Positions 51,279-60,471 of a stretch of DNA of 64,000 nt are shown one piece after another. The notes below the pieces were generated by a model that made no database searches, had not been told where the DNA came from, and was given only the letters and a program-made list of their open reading frames with translations. Each line of letters begins with the position of its first letter. Position 1 is the stretch's first letter. The position numbers and the translations under genes are program-made. The DNA is taken from the NCBI GenBank assembly GCA_900544445.1, contig UQVK01000011.1, positions 1-64,000 on the forward strand. Direction: 5' to 3'. This stretch comes from an uncultured Lachnospiraceae bacterium. Its GTDB lineage: Bacteria > Bacillota > Clostridia > Lachnospirales > Lachnospiraceae.

Positions 51279-52205
51279 ATGGCAAAGAATAAGAAAAATG
51301 TGTCACGTGAGATAGAAGCCTCCGAGGGCAACCGGGCCATTAACAAATTCCGGATCGGCGACGCGGTCATGATGCTCATAATCGTGATCCTCTGCCTGAC
51401 ATGCGTGCTTCCGTTTATCAACCTGGCGGCCAAGTCCATTTCCAGCAACTCGGCGGTGCTGTCCAGAGAAGTGTTCCTGCTCCCGAAGGATATCACCTTT
51501 GACGCCTATGTATCCCTGTTCAAGGATGGAAGCATGGTATACGCCATGGGCTACAGCGTGGTGGTGACGGCGATCTTCACCGTGCTGGGAATGCTCGTAT
51601 GTACCTGTGCGGCATATCCCCTTTCCAAGAGAAGGCTGAAGGGAAGAAGCGTGCTGACGTTCCTGCTGATGTTTCCCATGTACTTTTCCGCAGGACTGAT
51701 CCCCACCTACCTGCTGATGAGAGACCTTCATCTGCTGGATACCATGTGGGTGCTGATTCTTCCTCTGATCTATTCGCCCTACAACATGCTGATCATGAAA
51801 ACGTACTTACAGTCCAGCATTCCGGACAGCCTGGAGGAATCCGCGTTCCTGGACGGAGCGAGCAACTTCCAGATCCTGTGGAAGATTGTGCTGCCGCTGT
51901 CCAAGCCCATCATCGCGACGCTGTCCCTGTTCTATGCGGTAGGCCGCTGGAACTCCTATGCGGACAACATGTACTATATCCAGTCGAATGACCTGAAGAT
52001 GGCGCAGTACCGTCTTTCCCAGATGGTATCTTCCGCCATGGAATCGCAGACGACCGCTCTTTCTGAAGCGGCGGCTGTTACCAGTACCCCTGAGGTGCTG
52101 CAGGCGGCGTCCATCATGTTCGTAACGATTCCGATCATCTGCATCTACCCCTTCGTCCAGAAGTATTTCGTGAAGGGTGTCATGATCGGCGCAGTGAAGG
52201 GCTGA
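51279..52205 (+). CDS. ABC sugar transporter permease (YtcP/MalG-type)
   Basis: A 308-residue permease, partner of the preceding one. The EAA loop appears as EESAFLDGASNFQILWKIVL near residue 190, and FINLAAKSISSNSAVLSREV with FLLPKDITFDAYVSLFKDGS is typical of the YtcP group. AAGGAGGTG precedes the ATG. It forms the heterodimeric channel with the 50314 product. Confidence 0.93.
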   Translation: MAKNKKNVSREIEASEGNRAINKFRIGDAVMMLIIVILCLTCVLPFINLAAKSISSNSAVLSREVFLLPKDITFDAYVSLFKDGSMVYAMGYSVVVTAIFTVLGMLVCTCAAYPLSKRRLKGRSVLTFLLMFPMYFSAGLIPTYLLMRDLHLLDTMWVLILPLIYSPYNMLIMKTYLQSSIPDSLEESAFLDGASNFQILWKIVLPLSKPIIATLSLFYAVGRWNSYADNMYYIQSNDLKMAQYRLSQMVSSAMESQTTALSEAAAVTSTPEVLQAASIMFVTIPIICIYPFVQKYFVKGVMIGAVKG

Positions 52206-52314
52206 TGCCTTTGGACGGCGATTCAAAAATCCCGGTTTTCCGGTAGTTTGCCGGAAGGCTGAAGCGGCCTTCCGGTTCCAATAAACTATAACAAAATTTA
52301 AAGGAGGATTTTTT

Positions 52315-54051
52315 ATGAAGAAGAAATCTCTTCAGAAAGCGCTCGCGCTTGCGGTCGCTGCAGTGATGGCTCTTGGTATGCTTGCAGGCTGCGGAAACAG
52401 CAGCACAACCGAGAGTTCCGCTCTCGCCGAAACCACGGCAGAAAGTTCTGCAGAAAGCACGGCGGAGACCACAGCCGCAACGGAAGCGGCATCCACCGAG
52501 GCGGCAGCTGCGGAAGGCGGCGGAATGGACAGCTGGGAGCCCTTTGCAGAGAATGTAACCCTGCAGGTTCCGGTTTATGACAGAGGCGTGGAAGGCGTTC
52601 CAGATGTGACCAGCAACTACTGGACCCAGTGGATTCAGGAGAACTTCGGCGATCAGTGGAACATCACCGTGGAATTCGTTCCGATCACCCGTAACGATGT
52701 TATGACCGATTATGCTCTGCTGGCATCTGCAGGCACCCTGCCTACCATGCTGATGGAGTTCGACTATCCCAAGCTTTCCCAGTGGGCGAACGACGGATAT
52801 CTGACCACCTTCGATATGAATGAGTTCGCTTCCGTTGCGCCTACGTATTACAACCGGATGGTAGAACTGGATCAGCTCCAGTATTCCACCCAGAATGACG
52901 AAACCTATTTTGTGTTTGCTGAGAGACCTTATTCTAACACCGCATACAGCTTCCAGACCTTCGTCCGTATGGACTGGCTGGAGGAGGTAGGATATGACCA
53001 TGTTCCCACCACCCGTGAGGAGTATCTGGATGCCATGCAGAAGATCATGGATGCAGGCATCTGTGAGCATCCCGGCGGAGGAAGCATGCTGACCGGACTT
53101 GGATCCGACCAGAACGACGCTTTCAGAACCATGCCTTTTGATGAGAGAGAATGGGCACAGTACGGCGATTACAGCATCGTGGCAATGAGCTGGGAGCCCA
53201 ACAAGAAGCTGCTTCAGTATGCGAACGAGGAGTATAACCTCGGCATCACCAATCCTGAGTATTATGTAACCGACACCGAGACCGCAAAGGCCAACTTTGT
53301 AAACGGCGGACAGTATTCCTTTGGCGGATACATTTCCGGAAATGTTGACTTCCTGACCGCGTTCTATGAGCAGAACCCGGACGGCAAGCTGGCGATCGTT
53401 CCTGCTGACTATGTATATGGAGAGACCTCTGCATACCGTGCGGACAACCCGTTCGGCATGATGGTCGGCTTCTCTTCCTCCGCTACGGAAGACGAGATCA
53501 AGGCAGCCTGGATGTATCTGGAATGGATGAGCCAGGAGGATGTTCTCTTCACCCTGCAGTGGGGCGTGGAAGGCGAGAACTATACTGTCGGCGAGGATGG
53601 CAATCCGGTAAGCGTCGGCGATTATGACGGTGAATACAAGCAGGGCTACAACAACAATGCGGACTATGTTGCTCCTGTTACCGCGTCCAGAGTTCTGGGT
53701 GATCCGGAAGCGGATATCAGAGCGAGCTTCCCGACCGATCTGCCTCAGACCGAGGAGCTGGTTGCTCAGATCCTTGAATACTATAATACCCGTGTGGAGC
53801 AGGCGGCAGAAGGTCTTGCCATCGTTCCCTGCATGTTCTCTACGGTAATCGAAGCGGAATCCGACTACAGCGATACCCTTGGTTCCCTGTATGTACAGTA
53901 CCGTGACGAGCTGACCATGTGCTCTCCTGAGGAGTTCGATTCCCTGTATGACCAGAGAGCCCAGGAATACCTGGATGCCGGATATCAGGAGATCATCGAC
54001 CAGAGAGGCGAGGCTTACGACAATGGTCAGACCACACATCTGCCGGAATAA
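52315..54051 (+). CDS. Extracellular oligosaccharide-binding lipoprotein
   Basis: A 578-residue family-1 solute-binding protein of the large LplA type. A signal peptide ends in the lipobox LAGC (residues 22-25), followed by a Ser/Thr/Ala/Glu-rich linker to about residue 70. The mature part has WITVEFVPITRNDVMTDYAL-like and LPTMLMEFDYPKLSQWANDG segments. It would sit on the outer membrane face and hand glycans to the two permeases. AAAGGAGGA precedes the ATG. A GC-rich terminator follows, so the enzymes downstream may be expressed at a lower level or from another promoter. Confidence 0.93.
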   Translation: MKKKSLQKALALAVAAVMALGMLAGCGNSSTTESSALAETTAESSAESTAETTAATEAASTEAAAAEGGGMDSWEPFAENVTLQVPVYDRGVEGVPDVTSNYWTQWIQENFGDQWNITVEFVPITRNDVMTDYALLASAGTLPTMLMEFDYPKLSQWANDGYLTTFDMNEFASVAPTYYNRMVELDQLQYSTQNDETYFVFAERPYSNTAYSFQTFVRMDWLEEVGYDHVPTTREEYLDAMQKIMDAGICEHPGGGSMLTGLGSDQNDAFRTMPFDEREWAQYGDYSIVAMSWEPNKKLLQYANEEYNLGITNPEYYVTDTETAKANFVNGGQYSFGGYISGNVDFLTAFYEQNPDGKLAIVPADYVYGETSAYRADNPFGMMVGFSSSATEDEIKAAWMYLEWMSQEDVLFTLQWGVEGENYTVGEDGNPVSVGDYDGEYKQGYNNNADYVAPVTASRVLGDPEADIRASFPTDLPQTEELVAQILEYYNTRVEQAAEGLAIVPCMFSTVIEAESDYSDTLGSLYVQYRDELTMCSPEEFDSLYDQRAQEYLDAGYQEIIDQRGEAYDNGQTTHLPE

Positions 54052-54133
54052 GCTGTAAGCATCATAATATTTCCCGATCCCTTTCAGGCGGCTGACTGCC
54101 GGAGCAGGCCGACCGGGAACATCACAGAGTGAG

Positions 54134-54166
54134 AAGGCCCCCCGGCTTTGGTTGGGGGGCCTTTCT
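54134..54166 (+). terminator. Rho-independent terminator after the binding protein gene
   Basis: AAGGCCCCCC (54134-54143) and GGGGGGCCTT (54154-54163), then TTCT. Partial read-through could set the ratio of binding protein to enzymes. Confidence 0.85.
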
Positions 54167-54320
54167 AAAAAGCAAAAACGGGCGGATGAGCACAGCCGGA
54201 TACCAGGAAAAGAACGGAGTATTCCGATTGGAAAATGATTATTGCCGGATAGACAGCAGAACGGTATGATGAAAAAAAACAGGCCCTTTCCTTTGCGATG
54301 AGGGGCGGAATGGAGGAAGT

Positions 54321-55373
54321 ATGCTGAAGCTTGAGTATGACAAGAAACAAATCGAGGATGTGATTGACCGCATCGTACATAAAACCATGAATATGGACCT
54401 GACCTGGGACTGGCCCTGCGGCGTCGCCTATTACGGTGTCAGCGAGGCTTATGAAAAGACGGGAAAGGAAGAGTACCTGAAGCTTTTAAAGGACAGGGTG
54501 GACGAACTGATCGATCTGGGGCTCCCGAAGGTATGGACGGTGAACGCCTGCGCCATGGGCCACTGCCTGATCACCCTGTATGAGGCGACCGGGGAACAGC
54601 GCTACTGGGATATCCTGATGAGCAAGGTTGATTATATCAGAAACGATGCTCTTCGTTTCGGCGATCATGTGCTGCAGCATACGGTATCCGCCAACAATGA
54701 CTTCCCGGAACAGGCATGGGCGGACACGCTGTTCATGGCGGCCTTCGTTCTGCTTCGTGTGGGCGTGAAGCTGAAGGATGAGGACATGATCAACGATGCA
54801 CTGAACCAGTGGTACTGGCACATCAAGTATCTGCAGAATCCCGGAAACGGCCTGTATTATCATGGTTACAATAACATTACGAAGGACCATATGTCCGGCA
54901 TTTACTGGGGAAGGGCAAACGCGTGGGCAGCCTACACCATGTCCCAGGTGGGAGGAAGGCTTCCGGAATGCTATCTGTATCCCAGGTACATGGATGTGGC
55001 CGGCTCCCTCAATGAGCAGCTTTCCGCGCTGAAGGTTCTGCAGACGGAAAACGGTCTCTGGAGAACGGTCCTGGATGATCCGGAATCCTATGAGGAAATT
55101 TCCGCATCCGCAGGAATCGCGGCAGCCATGCTGGAGAGAGGCAATCCGCTTCATTCCAAATATATCAATAAGTCCATCAAAGGCCTTCTCGCCAATGTCA
55201 GTGAGGATGGCAAGGTGATGAACGTATCCGGCGGCACTGCGGTCATGAAGGATATCGAGGGATACCGCAGCATCAGCAGAGACTGGATTCAGGGCTGGGG
55301 ACAGGGACTTGCGCTTGCCTTTTTCTCCAAACTGCTGGTATCCGACCAGATCGAGAAGGATGGTGCGCTGTAA
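54321..55373 (+). CDS. GH105 unsaturated rhamnogalacturonyl hydrolase
   Basis: A 350-residue (alpha/alpha)6-barrel enzyme without a signal peptide. GH105 marks include TWDWPCGVAYYGVSEAYEKT, the Asp in WADTLFMAAFVLLRVG, and YWGRANAWAAYTM. YteR-type GH105 enzymes remove the unsaturated galacturonate left at the non-reducing end of rhamnogalacturonan-I fragments by lyases. GGAGGAAGT precedes the ATG. The next gene begins directly at the stop (TAAATG), so the two are coupled. Confidence 0.92.
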   Translation: MLKLEYDKKQIEDVIDRIVHKTMNMDLTWDWPCGVAYYGVSEAYEKTGKEEYLKLLKDRVDELIDLGLPKVWTVNACAMGHCLITLYEATGEQRYWDILMSKVDYIRNDALRFGDHVLQHTVSANNDFPEQAWADTLFMAAFVLLRVGVKLKDEDMINDALNQWYWHIKYLQNPGNGLYYHGYNNITKDHMSGIYWGRANAWAAYTMSQVGGRLPECYLYPRYMDVAGSLNEQLSALKVLQTENGLWRTVLDDPESYEEISASAGIAAAMLERGNPLHSKYINKSIKGLLANVSEDGKVMNVSGGTAVMKDIEGYRSISRDWIQGWGQGLALAFFSKLLVSDQIEKDGAL

Positions 55374-57203
55374 ATGAACGGAATGTGTTTTCGGCTTGGA
55401 AGCGGGGAAGCGGATGGTATTTCGTCCGGTTTCCCGGCCGGAATGGCGGTCATTGCCGTAACGCGGCCGCTTCCCTGGACGGCGGAACAGGGCTGGGGAT
55501 TTGTGACGGAAAAAAACCGGAGGGAGCAGGAGCTTCTGCGTCTTCCGGAACTGAACTCCGGCTTTGAACCGGTCTGGTGGTATCAGGAGGAAGACATTAC
55601 GCAGCTGGAAATGAAAGAGGAGGGATGCCTGACTGCGGACTGCTCCGGTACAGAATACAACAGCGCGGGACGGCGGATTCCCCTTCTCTTTAAGGCAGAT
55701 GTGAAGAAGGAGGGCAATTACCGGATCAAGGTAAGCCTGACCGGATGTGCGGAAATGGAAACGGAGGTTTTTCTGTTCCTGGGAAGAAGGCATCTCGCCT
55801 GGAAGGGGACCCTGCAGTATGGACAGCGTCAGATGGTGGAAGGCATCGTAAATGTCTCTGCCATTGTCCCCAGAGGGAAAACGGAAATGTATCCGGATAC
55901 CACGGTGGATATCGCTCTCATCGGAAAGGGAGCGGCGCTTTCCGCAGTTCAGATTGAACCGGTTGAGTGTCCTGTAATCTATATCGCCGGGGATTCCACG
56001 GTGACGGATCAGAGCGCGGAATATCCATATGCGCCGGGCGCAAGTTACAGCGGCTGGGGACAGATGCTTTCCGCTTATCTGGACAGCCGGATTGCGGTAT
56101 CCAATCACGCCCATTCCGGGCTGACCACGGAAAGCTTCCGGGAGGAAGGACATTACGCGATTCTGTATGACAGACTGAGAGCAGGCGATTATGTGCTGCT
56201 TCAGTTTGGCCATAACGACCAGAAGCTGGACCATCTGAAGGCGGAAGAAGGCTACCGGGAAAATCTGGACCGCTATATTTCCGAGATCCGGGGGAAAGGG
56301 GCTTATCCGATTCTGGTGACACCCATCGCCCGGAATACCTGGAAGGGGCTGGACGGAACCTATAACGATCTGCTTGCGGAATATGCGCAGGCGGTGAAAC
56401 GTCTGGGCACAGAACGGAAGGTTCCGGTGGTGGACCTGCATGCGGCGAGCAGGAATTTTGTGCTGGTAAAAGGGCTGGAAGCGGCAAAGCAGTGGTTCTA
56501 TCCCAATGATTTCACCCACAGCAATGATTACGGCGCCTATCAGGCGGCCGGCTGGGTGGCGCAGGGACTTGCCGGATTCGTTGGAAGGACGGGCCTGGAC
56601 GGAGAACCGGAGGTGGCCGATGAGGGAAGCGTCGCGGCTTATGAAAAGCTTGCGTCCTTCATCCGCAGAGGAGGCTTCGGATACTGGGAGCCGGGAAATG
56701 ACTGCCGCGTGCCGGAGATTCCGGAAGAGATGAAGGGAAAGACCGCCCCGGCTGCGGAGGTGCTTTTCAACGATCTGGAAAGGCCGGAGGATATGCTGAC
56801 ACGGGCGGAAGCGCTTCCCATGATGATTCAGGCGTTGAAATTTTTCCCGACCAATGTCTATAATGACATGTTCGATGATGTGATCGGCCATGAATGGTAT
56901 GCGGGCGCGGTGGAATGCGCCTGGCAGAACGGCCTGATTCCGCCGGAAATGACGGAAGGAGGGAAATTCCTTCCGGACGCGGAGATCACGATGGCGGAGT
57001 TCCTTGCCATGCTGATGAACGGCTTTCGCGGAAGAATGGGTACGCAGGAAGAGGACATTTCCACACAGGGGCAGGCCCCTGATTTTGCCAGAAGGGCGGT
57101 GCGGGAGAGCGCGGCGCTTGGCCTGATCGATGAAAATACGGCGCTGAACGGGCCGGTGAAGCGAAAGGAAGCTGCCGGAATGGTCCGGAGGCTGGCGCTT
57201 TGA
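55374..57203 (+). CDS. CE12-type rhamnogalacturonan acetylesterase with SLH-like tail
   Basis: A 609-residue three-part protein. Residues 1-190 resemble the galactose-binding-like domain found before YxiM/YesT-type esterases (LPWTAEQGWGF). Residues 195-410 are an SGNH hydrolase: AGDSTVTDQ with the nucleophile Ser, GHNDQ, and NDFTHSNDYGAYQAAGW with the Asp-His pair. Residues 465-609 have SLH-like segments (FDDVIGHEWYAGAVECAWQN, then FLPDAEITMAEFLAML). It would deacetylate rhamnogalacturonan fragments. No signal peptide is present, which does not fit an SLH anchor; the tail may serve another purpose. Confidence 0.85.
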   Translation: MNGMCFRLGSGEADGISSGFPAGMAVIAVTRPLPWTAEQGWGFVTEKNRREQELLRLPELNSGFEPVWWYQEEDITQLEMKEEGCLTADCSGTEYNSAGRRIPLLFKADVKKEGNYRIKVSLTGCAEMETEVFLFLGRRHLAWKGTLQYGQRQMVEGIVNVSAIVPRGKTEMYPDTTVDIALIGKGAALSAVQIEPVECPVIYIAGDSTVTDQSAEYPYAPGASYSGWGQMLSAYLDSRIAVSNHAHSGLTTESFREEGHYAILYDRLRAGDYVLLQFGHNDQKLDHLKAEEGYRENLDRYISEIRGKGAYPILVTPIARNTWKGLDGTYNDLLAEYAQAVKRLGTERKVPVVDLHAASRNFVLVKGLEAAKQWFYPNDFTHSNDYGAYQAAGWVAQGLAGFVGRTGLDGEPEVADEGSVAAYEKLASFIRRGGFGYWEPGNDCRVPEIPEEMKGKTAPAAEVLFNDLERPEDMLTRAEALPMMIQALKFFPTNVYNDMFDDVIGHEWYAGAVECAWQNGLIPPEMTEGGKFLPDAEITMAEFLAMLMNGFRGRMGTQEEDISTQGQAPDFARRAVRESAALGLIDENTALNGPVKRKEAAGMVRRLAL

Positions 57204-57248
57204 AATGGTGTGGCTGTTTTTTGTTCAAAAGGATAATGGAGACAGAAT

Positions 57249-59429
57249 ATGAGTATTGAGAAGAAAAAAGGTTGTTTTACTCTGCCGGGAGAAGCGGGCT
57301 ATGAGAAGCTGACTCTGGAAATGGCAGAGAAATGGGGGGCGGACGTGATCCGTGACAGCGATGGAACCGTCCTTTCTGATGAGATCCTGGAAGCGGGCTA
57401 CGGAATCTATTCCACCATTTGTATCATCCGGGACCATAATGAATGGGCAAGGCAGAATCAGGACAAGCTGCAGCAGTGCTTCCTGATGACCGCTCCGAGG
57501 ACGGCGGCGGAGGGGCCGCTTTCCATCCGCCTGATGGACGGCTTTTTTGAGGAGCAGTTCCGCGTGAACGATGGTGAAAACGCCAGATCCTACTGGCAGG
57601 TATATGACCGCACCACAGATGAAGAGCTTGCGTCGGAGGGATGGAGCTATGATGCGGAAAACGGATGCGTTACCATCGCTTCCCCTGTGCCGTTCCATAC
57701 CTATACGGTCAGCTTCATGGCCTATCGGATCTGGGAAGAGATTTCCATGTACAACCACACCACCAACAACTGGGATAAGGAGCATCTGATGCAGATCGAT
57801 CCCATGTATCCGGAAACCAGGGAATATCTGCTGGGCTGGATGAAGAACTGGTGCGAAACCCATCCGGCAACCACGGTGGTGCGCTTCACCTCCATGTTCT
57901 ACAATTTTGTCTGGATCTGGGGAAGCGATGAGAACTGCCGCAACCTGTTTACGGACTGGGGCTCCTATGATTTCACCGTGAGCGAGCGGGCTCTGGATGA
58001 GTTTGAAAAGAAATACGGTTACCGCATGACGGCCGAGGACTTCATCAACCAGGGAAAGCTGCATGTGACCCATATGCCGGGAAATAAACGGAAGGCGGAC
58101 TGGATGGAATTCATCAATGATTTCGTCATTTCCTTCGGCAGACAGCTGGTGGATATGGTGCATTCCTACGGAAAAAAAGCCTATGTGTTCTATGACGACA
58201 GCTGGGTGGGAATCGAGCCCTATAACGGAAGATTCCAGGAGTTCGGCTTTGACGGTCTGATCAAGTGTGTATTTTCCGGCTATGAGGCGAGGCTGTGCGC
58301 CGGTGTAAAGGTGGATACCCATGAGCTGCGCCTGCATCCTTACCTGTTCCCTGTGGGCCTGGGCGGAGCGCCCACATTCATGGAGGGCGGAGATCCCACG
58401 CTGGAGGCAAAGAAATACTGGAACAGCGTGCGCCGCGCGCTGCTGCGTGAGCCCGTGCAGAGAATCGGCCTGGGCGGATACCTGCATCTGGTACAGGATT
58501 TCCCGGATTTCTGTGACTACATCGAGCAGGTGGCCGATGAGTTCCGCACCATTCTGGGCTTTCACGGAGAGGGCGCGCCCTACAGCATCCGCACGAAGGT
58601 TGCGGTGCTGCACTACTGGGGAAAGCTGCGCTCCTGGACTCTGTCCGGACATTTCCATGAGACTTATATGAACGACCTGATCCACATCAACGAGGCCCTG
58701 TCCGGCCTGCCGGTGGATGTGCGCTTCATCAGCTTTGAGGATGTGAAGAACGGCGCGCTTGCCGATGTGGATGTGGTGATCAACGCAGGCTTTGCGGGAA
58801 GCGCCTGGAGCGGCGGAGATGCCTGGAAGGACGCGGAAGTGCTGGAAAAGCTCACCTGCTTCGTGTATGAAGGCGGCACCTTCATCGGTGTGAATGAGCC
58901 GTCCGCAGTGGAAGGCTATGACAGCTTCTTCCGCATGGCGAACGTGCTGGGCGTGGACGAGGACACCGGCGCGAAGCTCTGCCATGGGAAATGGTCCTTT
59001 GAGGTACAGCAGGACGAGAAGCTCATGCCGGAAGGAAGCTTCGTGAAAAAAACCGGCGACTACAGAAAGGGCGTGCCTTATCTGACCGACGGAAAGGCGA
59101 AGGTGCTCGCTGCGGACGGAACCGTTCCCACCCTAACCGTGAACCGTTTCGGGAAGGGATACGGCATTTATCTGGCCTCTTTTGAAAAGACCATTGAGAA
59201 CACCAGAATGCTGCTGAACCTGATCCGTATGGCGGGCGGAGAGCTGGAAAACGATCTGTATCTGACCGACAATGTATATACGGAGTGCGCATATTATCCG
59301 GGAAGCGGCCAGCTGGTTGTGATCAACAACAGCGATCAGCCGCAGACGACCGGCGTACAGACGAAGAACGGACGTGTGGAGATTTCTCTGGAAGCCTATG
59401 CGACCAAAATGCTTGCGGTAGAAGGATAA
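57249..59429 (+). CDS. GH112 phosphorylase, probably beta-1,4-galactosyl-L-rhamnose phosphorylase
   Basis: A 726-residue intracellular phosphorylase. The GH112 start pattern is clear (FTLPGEAGYEKLTLEMAEKW, then DSDGTVLSDEILEAGYGIYS), and YVFYDDSWVGIEPYNG carries the proposed catalytic Asp. GH112 contains lacto-N-biose/galacto-N-biose phosphorylase and galactosyl-rhamnose phosphorylase. The neighbours GH105 and CE12 act on rhamnogalacturonan-I, whose side chains start with galactose on rhamnose, so the rhamnose-specific activity is favoured. Products would be galactose 1-phosphate and rhamnose. GGAGACAGA precedes the ATG. Confidence 0.88.
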   Translation: MSIEKKKGCFTLPGEAGYEKLTLEMAEKWGADVIRDSDGTVLSDEILEAGYGIYSTICIIRDHNEWARQNQDKLQQCFLMTAPRTAAEGPLSIRLMDGFFEEQFRVNDGENARSYWQVYDRTTDEELASEGWSYDAENGCVTIASPVPFHTYTVSFMAYRIWEEISMYNHTTNNWDKEHLMQIDPMYPETREYLLGWMKNWCETHPATTVVRFTSMFYNFVWIWGSDENCRNLFTDWGSYDFTVSERALDEFEKKYGYRMTAEDFINQGKLHVTHMPGNKRKADWMEFINDFVISFGRQLVDMVHSYGKKAYVFYDDSWVGIEPYNGRFQEFGFDGLIKCVFSGYEARLCAGVKVDTHELRLHPYLFPVGLGGAPTFMEGGDPTLEAKKYWNSVRRALLREPVQRIGLGGYLHLVQDFPDFCDYIEQVADEFRTILGFHGEGAPYSIRTKVAVLHYWGKLRSWTLSGHFHETYMNDLIHINEALSGLPVDVRFISFEDVKNGALADVDVVINAGFAGSAWSGGDAWKDAEVLEKLTCFVYEGGTFIGVNEPSAVEGYDSFFRMANVLGVDEDTGAKLCHGKWSFEVQQDEKLMPEGSFVKKTGDYRKGVPYLTDGKAKVLAADGTVPTLTVNRFGKGYGIYLASFEKTIENTRMLLNLIRMAGGELENDLYLTDNVYTECAYYPGSGQLVVINNSDQPQTTGVQTKNGRVEISLEAYATKMLAVEG

Positions 59430-59500
59430 ATAGAATAAAATAGAAGCAGTGAATCACACCGGAATCAGGATGGTGTGAAAGAGAAGCTTGACAGGAAAAG

Positions 59501-59535
59501 AGAAGGATGTTCGCATAAGGATGTCCTTCTTTTTT
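59501..59535 (+). terminator. Terminator or attenuator before the isomerase gene
   Basis: AGAAGGA (59501-59507) and TCCTTCT (59524-59530), then T5. A second dyad CACACC/GGTGTG (59455-59477) lies just before it. Confidence 0.6.
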
Positions 59536-59556
59536 CAGACAGGAATGGAGGAAAAA

Positions 59557-60393
59557 ATGCAGGTAGGAATTCGTTTGCATGACACAAAGGTACAGCCGCT
59601 GCCCCAGCGGCTGGCTGAAACGAGGGCGCAGGGCTTTTCCTGTGCGCACGTGGCGCTGGGAAAGGTGATCGAGGATTTCCCGATCACGAACGGCACGCTC
59701 ACGCCGGGCTTTGCCATGTATCTGAGGAAGCTGTTTGCGGCGAACGATCTGGACGTTGCGGTGCTGGGCTGTTATCTGAACCTGGCAAACCCCAACCAGA
59801 AACAGCTGGAGGATACCATCGCGACCTATAAGGCGCAGATCCGCTTCGCTTCCCAGCTGGGAGCCGGCGTAGTGGGTACGGAGACGGGAACGCCCAACGA
59901 GCAGTATGCGATCGATCCAAACAGCCGGACGGAGGAGGCGCTGACCACCTTTACCAGAAATCTGGACAGAGTGGTGGAATATGCGGAGCACATGGGAGTG
60001 ATCGTTGCCATCGAGCCGGTCATCCGCCATATCGTGTATGACGTACATCGGGCCAGAAAAGTGCTGGACGCCATCCAGTCGCCCAATCTCCAGATTATCC
60101 TGGATCCGGTCAATCTGCTGGATAAGACCAACATTGCCGGTTATCATGATGTGATCAAGGAAGCCATCGACGTTCTGGGAGAGGATGTTGCGGTAGTCCA
60201 TCTGAAGGATTTCGCCATAAAGAACGGCGAGGTGGAAGAGCTGGCCGTTGGACAGGGACAGATGGAATATGATGAGCTGGTTCGTTTCATGAAGTACGAT
60301 AAGCCCTTCATTCATGCGACTCTGGAGAATACCGTGCCGGAAAATGCCGTTTCAGCGAGAGAGCATATCCAGAAACTGTGGGATGAGGCGTAA
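59557..60393 (+). CDS. Sugar phosphate isomerase/epimerase (xylose isomerase-like TIM barrel)
   Basis: A 278-residue TIM-barrel protein. Metal-site residues are seen in the Glu of VIVAIEPVIRH, the Asp of IILDPVNLLD, the His of VVHLKDF and the Glu near the end (HATLENTVPENA). Family members isomerise or epimerise free or phosphorylated sugars. In this locus it could act on rhamnose or a uronate; that is inference. ATG 59557 follows GGAGGAAAAA. Confidence 0.87.
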   Translation: MQVGIRLHDTKVQPLPQRLAETRAQGFSCAHVALGKVIEDFPITNGTLTPGFAMYLRKLFAANDLDVAVLGCYLNLANPNQKQLEDTIATYKAQIRFASQLGAGVVGTETGTPNEQYAIDPNSRTEEALTTFTRNLDRVVEYAEHMGVIVAIEPVIRHIVYDVHRARKVLDAIQSPNLQIILDPVNLLDKTNIAGYHDVIKEAIDVLGEDVAVVHLKDFAIKNGEVEELAVGQGQMEYDELVRFMKYDKPFIHATLENTVPENAVSAREHIQKLWDEA

Positions 60394-60471
60394 ACTTATC
60401 GGAGAACGGAAGGCAGCATGAACGAAAAACGGCACGAACCGTTGGTTCGTGCCGATGAGGGAAAGCAGGGA

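Noticed and set aside
52180-54039. Long minus-strand open frame opposite the binding lipoprotein gene
   Set aside because: It mirrors the codon structure of the plus-strand gene, which has a signal peptide, lipobox and ribosome binding site. The opposite frame has none of these.
54134-54166. C6/G6 runs as further phase-variation tracts
   Set aside because: They are the arms of a rho-independent terminator in non-coding DNA.
54486-58985. Two long minus-strand open frames opposite GH105/CE12 and GH112
   Set aside because: They are shadows of GC-rich coding sequence; the plus-strand proteins carry clear family motifs.
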